From the NCBI GenBank assembly GCA_943704495.1, contig CALSCR010001729.1:1-22977 (forward strand): a stretch of 22,977 bases of DNA. The letters are read 5' to 3'. Source of the DNA: Pigoraptor chileana. Its lineage: Eukaryota; Opisthokonta; Filasterea. This document shows, piece by piece, positions 17,459-22,977 of this stretch. Below the pieces are notes generated by a model. That model saw nothing but the letters and a program-made list of their open reading frames with translations, was not told the DNA's origin and did not search any database. The stretch's first letter is position 1; the number at the start of each line of letters is the position of its first letter. The position numbers and the translations under genes are program-made.

Positions 17459-20194
17459 ATGTCGTCGTTTGACGGAGTGATTACCGAATATGCAGGCGTG
17501 ATGGTGGACTGCTTTGCGGGGTCAGCGCATCTCCCCGCGGCGTCAGTCTACTTTCTGTCGCATTTTCACAAAGGTGAGGGAATCGACAGCGCAGCCAAAA
17601 TGCACTGAAATTTCATACGCATGTTTGCGGATTGGAAGGACGAGAAACTTGTGTGCGCTTTTGTGTGCTTTGTATGTGCTTTAGTGTGCTTGTGTGTGGT
17701 TGTATGTGCTTGAGTGCGTCTGTATGTTTGTGTGTGTACTGGAGAGAACCCTTTTCCTTGCAGTGATGGAGATTATCATTCTGTGACAGCATTCCCCGTC
17801 AACTTAGCTGATATTTGCCCATCCGCCACTTCAGATCACACCCGCGGACTGGAGCGCGCAACCCTCGGAAACACGCCCATCTACTGCTCTGCCGTGACTC
17901 GCTACTTGCTTCTGTCTGATCCGGACTATGCACACCTCGAGAGCATACTGGTGCCGATGGACGAGGGTGAGCCGACGCAGATTCCGTTGTCGGATGGGAC
18001 GCATGTCACGGTGACCCTTGTAGACGCAAACCACTGCCCTGGCTCCGTAATGTGGGTGCAGAGGAATTGCGTTTCGGTTGGCGTGTGTGTGTTTGTCAGT
18101 TGAACACAGACTATGGTGATAAATGGCTCCGGAGAGTATATTCACTGCCGGCGTCGGAAGCTTTTGCGTGGCTTCTGCAGTGCGCTCTGATCTTTGTTGC
18201 CGGATTACCTATTCCTCACGAGTGGCTAAGCTTGAGTCTCTCTGTGTGCGCGATCCATGCACTGCAATTCCCTCCATGGCAGGTTTCTATTTGAGGGCGC
18301 CAATGGCACTATCCTGTACACAGGTGAGTGGGGCAATACACAAGTCTCTATTCCCATATCACTGCATCATGCCACTGTTATGCGACGAAATCACACCGCG
18401 CTTATTGTGGCCATTCATTTTATGTTGCAAACTTTTCTCGTACTGTTTTCAAGGCGATTTCCGGTTTGAAAATCCCGAGGAATTCTTGAAAGACATTCCG
18501 TGTCTGCATTCTGGAGGAGTCGTCAAGCACATCGACAAGGCTTATGTTGACAACACTTTTGCAGTAAAGAAATTTGCGACATTTCCTTCAAGGGTAAGTA
18601 TCGACGGTTGTAATGCTCTTTATTGCATGTGGCGATAGTGTAACCGTTGCATATGACAATCCTCTAATGACCTTCATTGCGGAGTCCATGCGCACAGCGC
18701 CTAAGACTTTTACTTGAATCCTACACACCATGACCTTCATTTTATGCATTCATAGAAAGAAACTTCGCGGCACATAGTGGACATAATAAGAGAGCATCCT
18801 GGTTGCCCCACCCACATAAGCTGTGGCATGTTTGGATACGAACCCCTCTTGGTGAACGTAAGCAATGCCGTCGAAGCGAAGGTGTGTGTGTCATAATGTA
18901 TCAACTTTTGCTATGCCCTTTGGCTTTCTTATATTGTGTCGGATCGCATCTATGGCTGCACGACGGACATTGCTTGTGAACAGCGAAATTGTGTACCAAC
19001 AAGCCAACATAGCATATTTGCCACGGCCGCAGATCCACATTGGCAGTGAAAAAATGGCATCGTATGCGCGGTGCAAAGAACGTGCGCCCATATCCGCCTT
19101 TCTCTCCCGAGTGTCGGTCACAGCAAGCGATGCCGCGGTGGGATCCTTCCTCGGCGTGCACGCGTGCTCACCGTACTGCGAGAGCCTTCGGGATTCTGCC
19201 ACCCGCACCGTCATCATTAAACCGTCGGCCATGTGGTTCTTGGGGGACGGAAAGGCGCCGCCCGCCCGAGTGCCACGTGTCCAGACGCATCTCAGGGTGT
19301 GGGTGAGTTTTGGATTGCTTTGAGACATTGTGCGGTGAGCATTTTCGCCAACTCAGTCCGACTGATTATCTTGGTTTCAATGCAGCACGTTTTCCACTCA
19401 ATGCACTCGTCGCTTGACGAGTTCCGCGGCACAATGAATTACCTTCGCCCGATCGACATCTCACCTATTGTCAAGTCGATGGGATGCGCAAATCTGACCG
19501 AAACTCGCCTCGAACTATTCTCTCTGCTCAACATGAGACGCCCTGAAGAAGTAATGGTATGACGTCTTTCCATTCCCATTGTTCGCAGCCTTTTGCAGGC
19601 ATTGTTTGCAGTCTTCACCATCTCGCTAACATTCCAAGTGATATGCCATGCCCAAATCATCGCAGGACCCACAACCGCTCCTTACTCTTGAAAGTACGGC
19701 TAGTTTGATGTCGATTAAGCGTGGGCCGAGCCTTATACGGCGCGCGTCTTCTAAGACTTGTCGAGTCGCAGTGGAGGTGTCGCTTGGCGGAATGTGTGGA
19801 GACGGCATGGGTTTTGAGGCTGGTCTTTTACTGCTGGATAGCGGCGTCAAGCGACGGCGCGTCAGTGTTCAAGCCGACAGATTGGACCCGGCATCAGCTG
19901 CCTCACTGATGGGGTCCCAAACAGCGTGTGATTCGGAGAATATCAGACCTAGCAATACTGTGGCAGGTGAGTGAATGTGAATAGTGAAGAGCTTCTGTGC
20001 GTGGCTATTTTATGACCAAGCTCATTTGCCCCTCTTTCTAACGCATATTTCCATAATCAGACGAGGATGGGCATATATGGACCATAGTTGGGGGCGAGTG
20101 CATGGATGGCGACGAGTGTGCGACAGTGCGACAGGGCGTCCGTCTCGTTCTTCAATGCTTGGCGTCCCAAACTCCTTGCAATCCTACAGATTGA
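17459..20194 (+). CDS. DCLRE1C: Artemis-type SNM1 nuclease
   Basis: Nine exons: 17459-17573, 17835-18051, 18283-18323, 18454-18593, 18756-18883, 18984-19302, 19386-19556, 19666-19966 and 20061-20194, 521 residues, all in frame. It starts MSSFDGVITEY like human Artemis (MSSFEGQMAEY). The metallo-beta-lactamase metal ligands are present: H35, H37, D39 and H40 in SHFHKDH, H105 in NHCPGSVM, and D126 in YTGDFRFE. The beta-CASP part shows CLHSGGVVKHI, IIKPSAMWF and FHSMHSSLDEF. Artemis opens hairpins and trims ends with DNA-PKcs in non-homologous end joining, in the nucleus. The N-terminal catalytic block is well conserved; the last 145 residues are Ser/Arg-rich with no recognised DNA-PKcs or ligase-IV motif, and the protein is shorter than the human one (692). 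The exon 5 donor is the least certain: the frame requires 18884, while 18858 also looks like a donor. Intron 4 carries a dispersed-repeat copy. Confidence 0.94.
18677..18725 (-). repeat. dispersed ~50-bp repeat, copy in Artemis intron 4
   Basis: Read on the minus strand it gives TGTAGGATTCAAG, then CTTAGGCGCTGTGCGCATGG and ACTCCGCAA. It has 9 mismatches in 49 against the copy at 5919-5969. It is antisense to its host gene and lies 30 bp before the exon 5 acceptor. Confidence 0.75.
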
Positions 20195-20581
20195 TTTCCA
20201 TTTCGAATGTGCACCATGCGACGTCGTGGCGAATGTTGATGATGGGTGAGTGGATCAGTCTGCAAACGTTGCTCTCTATGGAGGGATACCCGTGCTCAAG
20301 TCGCTCTCCAATAACTCCGCACTGATAAACCCGACACCTATGCATAACTCTGCAATTGACACATTTAAATGGATTTCCTTGCAGCGTGTTCATCATATCA
20401 GGTGGGACCCGCCCACATCTTTTCATTGGAGACCAAAACGCGAAACGCGAGACGGAAACACAACACTACGTAGAAAGAAGAAAGAAGAAAAAAACGACAA
20501 GTGGACAGAAACGCAAAGCGAGATCCAGTCAATTGTTTGGGCACGTAACGATAGCGTCCGGCGCTGTGCATTACAATCCAT
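20195..20581. other. tail-to-tail spacer, no gene seen
   Basis: This is the 3' flank of Artemis and of the CH-domain gene. The plus strand at 20430-20520 is purine/A-rich and T-poor (3 T in 20461-20520), giving a T-rich sense strand 3' of the minus-strand gene. No coding region is recognised. Confidence 0.6.
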
Positions 20582-22288
20582 CTATTCGGCGCGAGGGGTT
20601 GCGCCCTTTACGGTCTTCTCCCTGCGCTCCGACTTTGGGCTCTTGCCGCACTTGGGACAGGGCTCGTCCTCCTTTTTCGAGTTCATTTCTGCGATTTCGC
20701 GGATCTTTTCTCCCATGATCTGATTGATTGCATCCATTCGCTTCATCTTGTCGCGCTGGTCGGCGATCTCCTTTTGCTGCGCGACGGCAAGCTCACACAG
20801 CCGCGCCACGAGGCGCTCAATGGAGTCGTCCTCGTTGTCTCCCTTACACTCGGCGAGGACCTTTGACGCATCGCCACCAATCGCTGACAGGATGTCCGTG
20901 CGCATGCGGTCGCGCGACTCGGCCTGGCGCAAAACATTGACGTCCTGTCGCGCACGCAGGTCGGCGTTCTCCTCTTGGATGAGCGACAACAAGTCCTTCA
21001 ACACTTCCTCGCACTCGCGCATCGAATCGAACGCGCTCGCAGGTGCCCCATGTGCGGCCGTCAGGTCGTTGAGCCGCTCTTCAATCTTACGCGAGATGTC
21101 GGCGTTGGACCTTGTTGCGCCGTACAAAATCGTCGAGCGCAGCTCCATGTCGTGCCGTCGTGCCTGCTCCATCTGCGACTTGACCGTTTCGGCGAACTCC
21201 TTGGACGCACCCTCGCAGTCGGCAATGCGGCTCCGCAGCTCTTCAAGCTCGGCCTGTGCATTTGTGCAGTTTGCGGTGAGCGCCTCTACGGCATGCTTCA
21301 GCGCCGTAGCCGTCGCGGAGTGGTTGTGGGCCGCCGTTTGGGCCTCGTGCTCCTTGCCTCTGAGGGCTGAGCGGAGGTCGGCGATGGTTGCCTCAAGCAT
21401 TTCCATGCGCTGGTATATCTCTGCAATCTCTTCCTCTGTGGGCATGCGAATGCCAATGTGCGCGTTGAATAGCGTGGCAGTAAACGCGAGGTTGAGGCGC
21501 GAATGACCCTCTGCAATGTCTTTGGCCGTCACGAAGCGACGACACCCGAGCTTGGCTGCGTGCTGAAGCACTGCGTCCGCACGCGCCTCAAGATCCGTTT
21601 GTCCAGTAAGGTTCCTGACGAGTGCGGAATCGGCGAAATCCGGCGCAATCTGGCACATTAGGGCGGCGTAGCACTCGGAATCGCTTATGTCGGAGGAGAA
21701 ATTTGCGACGGTGCGTGGATGACCCGCGCGCGCCAGATGATAATTGAACCAACGCAGTAGCACTTGCTCTGCACTGACGTCAAGCAGATCGCGGATGCCC
21801 TCCCCTTTGCGCAGCAACCGGACGAGCTCAGGATGCGATGCGACGTTTACTTCTGCGAGCAGGTGCGCGCGAATCATCTGCCAAGCGAGGCCGAGCAGCA
21901 GGTCGACATTTCCGCCGAGAATGTCCTCGTTGCCAATGTTGACGACCTTGACGCCGATTTTCTTTGCGCCTTCGATCGCCATGTTGTTGTTCTCTGCGAT
22001 CTCCCAGGCGTCCTTTGTACCCGGCGTCTTTATGTTGCCTACGGCGGCGCTGTAGTTGATCTTACTCTCGTCAATCGTCCCCGGCTTGATTGCGTTCACG
22101 ATCTTACAGAGTAGTACTCCGTTGCGCGCTTTGGTGAAAAACTCATTTGGTTCGGAAATCGGAATAAGCCCGTCCAGCTTGACATCGCCGCTTAGCATGT
22201 TGTTGATGTGCTCGACATACGCGGCGGTCTCCCGTTGAATCGCCGCGGGATCTTTCTCCACAGCCTTGCGCGGACTGACGCTCGTCAT
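20582..22288 (-). CDS. fimbrin-type CH1-CH2 actin-binding protein with coiled coil
   Basis: A single intronless ORF of 568 residues from ATG 22288. Residues 20-146 and 171-280 are two calponin-homology domains that closely follow the first actin-binding domain of fimbrin/plastin: NGVLLCKIVNAIKPGTIDE, GVKVVNIGNEDILGGNVDL, LLRWFNYHLARAGH, VANFSSDISDSECYAAL and LNLAFTATLFNAHIGI. Unlike fimbrin it has no N-terminal EF hands and no second CH pair. Instead residues 283-535 are rich in Glu, Ala, Arg and Leu, with long stretches that should form coiled coil. The C-terminus is charged, with a lone EPCPKCGKS. A dimer that crosslinks actin, functionally like cortexillin (CH-CH plus coiled coil), is a reasonable inference. 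The CH sequences themselves are fimbrin-like, not spectrin/cortexillin-like. Function is in the cytoskeleton. The A-rich context before the ATG (ACAAAAATG) supports this start. Confidence 0.92.
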   Translation of the reverse strand: MTSVSPRKAVEKDPAAIQRETAAYVEHINNMLSGDVKLDGLIPISEPNEFFTKARNGVLLCKIVNAIKPGTIDESKINYSAAVGNIKTPGTKDAWEIAENNNMAIEGAKKIGVKVVNIGNEDILGGNVDLLLGLAWQMIRAHLLAEVNVASHPELVRLLRKGEGIRDLLDVSAEQVLLRWFNYHLARAGHPRTVANFSSDISDSECYAALMCQIAPDFADSALVRNLTGQTDLEARADAVLQHAAKLGCRRFVTAKDIAEGHSRLNLAFTATLFNAHIGIRMPTEEEIAEIYQRMEMLEATIADLRSALRGKEHEAQTAAHNHSATATALKHAVEALTANCTNAQAELEELRSRIADCEGASKEFAETVKSQMEQARRHDMELRSTILYGATRSNADISRKIEERLNDLTAAHGAPASAFDSMRECEEVLKDLLSLIQEENADLRARQDVNVLRQAESRDRMRTDILSAIGGDASKVLAECKGDNEDDSIERLVARLCELAVAQQKEIADQRDKMKRMDAINQIMGEKIREIAEMNSKKEDEPCPKCGKSPKSERREKTVKGATPRAE

Positions 22289-22977
22289 TTTTGTGTGATA
22301 TTGGCTGTCCCAAACGAGTTACGCCCAGAATGAAACTCCAGCTGTTTTCTTTGTCAGTGATTGATTGAAGAGGTTGCTCGAGTGTGCCGTCTGCCGCTCG
22401 ATGCCAATTCGGAAATCGATTCTGTGTTCAGCTGCCTTTTAATTATTGATTATGGCTGTTGGGCTTTGTATATATATATATATATATATTCTTTTTACAA
22501 TGGGTGGTGCGTGTGCGTGTGTGTGGGCAAGAGCGATGCGTGCGTGTGCATTCCCGATAGTTGGTAGCAGTGCGTGTGCGTGCTGTTGTTGTGTGTGTGC
22601 GCACGCAGAAAGGTGTGCGAAAAGTGTGGAAAAAGTCGATGTCAGCCGAAAAAGCACTTTGAGGGTGCCGTGTTACCCATCTGTTTGCTGACATTACTAT
22701 AAATAGACAATCAATTTTGGAATACATTTTGTGTCCAATCACAGAGCTCCGTTATGTTGTCCATATGCCTTTTACGGCATTTTCGATACTTTGACGCTAT
22801 TCTAGGAACTGCACGCGCTTTTTGATGACCGTTCGCACCTACCACCCCTTGAATTCACTGAAACGGGAAGACCGCCGATGGGGGCCGTTGTTTTTTCCGG
22901 ATCACTGAGGTGGGGTAGGCCAGCAGCTCCCTTTGTCCTCAATGCGTGCACGCGCTCGTAGCCGAGGGGAGGGGGGA
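22289..22977. other. right-end region, microsatellites, no gene supported
   Basis: This is the region upstream of the CH-domain gene. It holds a TA run (22469-22489), TG/GCGTG-rich sequence (22505-22610), and a TATAAATA box-like word at 22698-22705 on the plus strand that could belong to a gene starting further right. The last 60 bases are G-rich. No ORF with protein character is seen. Confidence 0.5.
22469..22489 (+). repeat. TA microsatellite
   Basis: About ten TA dinucleotides in a row, roughly 180 bp upstream of the CH-domain gene start codon. Confidence 0.95.

Noticed and set aside
20724-21506. 260-codon plus-strand Ser/Arg-rich ORF.
   Set aside because: It is the antisense shadow of the coiled-coil coding region of the CH-domain gene.
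22698-22830. Possible U5 snRNA: TATAAATA at 22698, GCCTTTTAC (the U5 loop I nonamer) at 22767-22775, and a CTTTTTGA Sm-like word near 22819, at roughly U5 spacing.
   Set aside because: The flanks of the nonamer do not pair as loop I requires. Instead ATGCC/GGCAT forms a tight hairpin that buries part of it. The Sm-like word is off consensus and no 3' stem-loop follows. One exact nonamer match in 23 kb is not rare.

Overview
The window is nuclear DNA of a eukaryote with fairly dense genes and many short spliceosomal introns. The introns I could resolve run from about 60 to 436 nt, have GT-AG ends (often GTGAGT or GTAAGT at the donor), and keep the reading frame on both sides. Eight protein genes can be read with good support, and a ninth weak candidate lies at the left edge. 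The gene mix points to a single-celled opisthokont or a close relative. An MLX/Mondo-type bHLH-zipper factor, an Artemis nuclease and ALDH8A1 are all animal-like. A Zn2Cys6-PAS transcription factor and an Oca1/Siw14-type phosphatase are typical of fungi. I cannot name the species.

Layout from left to right: a possible small secreted protein (minus, about 45-278); an MLX-like bHLH-zipper factor (minus, 1027-3445, five exons); a 1.1 kb spacer with two E2F-like sites; a class-16-type methyltransferase with a UBR-type zinc finger inserted in its catalytic fold (minus, 4558-6941, six exons); an unrecognised intronless 556-residue protein (plus, 7332-9002) whose stop codon lies in a 46-bp tandem duplication; a Zn2Cys6-PAS factor (minus, 9668-12675, five exons, one junction unresolved); an Oca1/Siw14-type phosphatase lacking the P-loop arginine (plus, 13382-14773, six exons); ALDH8A1 (minus, 15031-17070, four exons); Artemis/DCLRE1C (plus, 17459-20194, nine exons); and an intronless protein with a fimbrin-type CH1-CH2 pair and a coiled coil (minus, 20582-22288). 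The right end holds microsatellites and no recognisable gene.

From 4.5 kb onward the genes alternate strands. This gives head-to-head pairs at 6941/7332, 12675/13382 and 17070/17459, and tail-to-tail pairs between them, so several promoters are probably shared. The genes do not form one pathway. Two are nutrient-type transcription factors (MLX-like and Zn2Cys6-PAS), one is a tryptophan-catabolic enzyme, one is a DNA end-processing nuclease, and one binds actin.

The most interesting signals are the methyltransferase/UBR-finger architecture, a dispersed repeat of about 50 bp found in introns of three genes (plus one divergent copy at the left edge), the half-fimbrin with a coiled coil, a nine-base motif shared by three upstream regions, and long T-depleted tracts just 3' of three minus-strand genes. 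I saw no CRISPR array, tRNA, rRNA, retroelement or DNA transposon.
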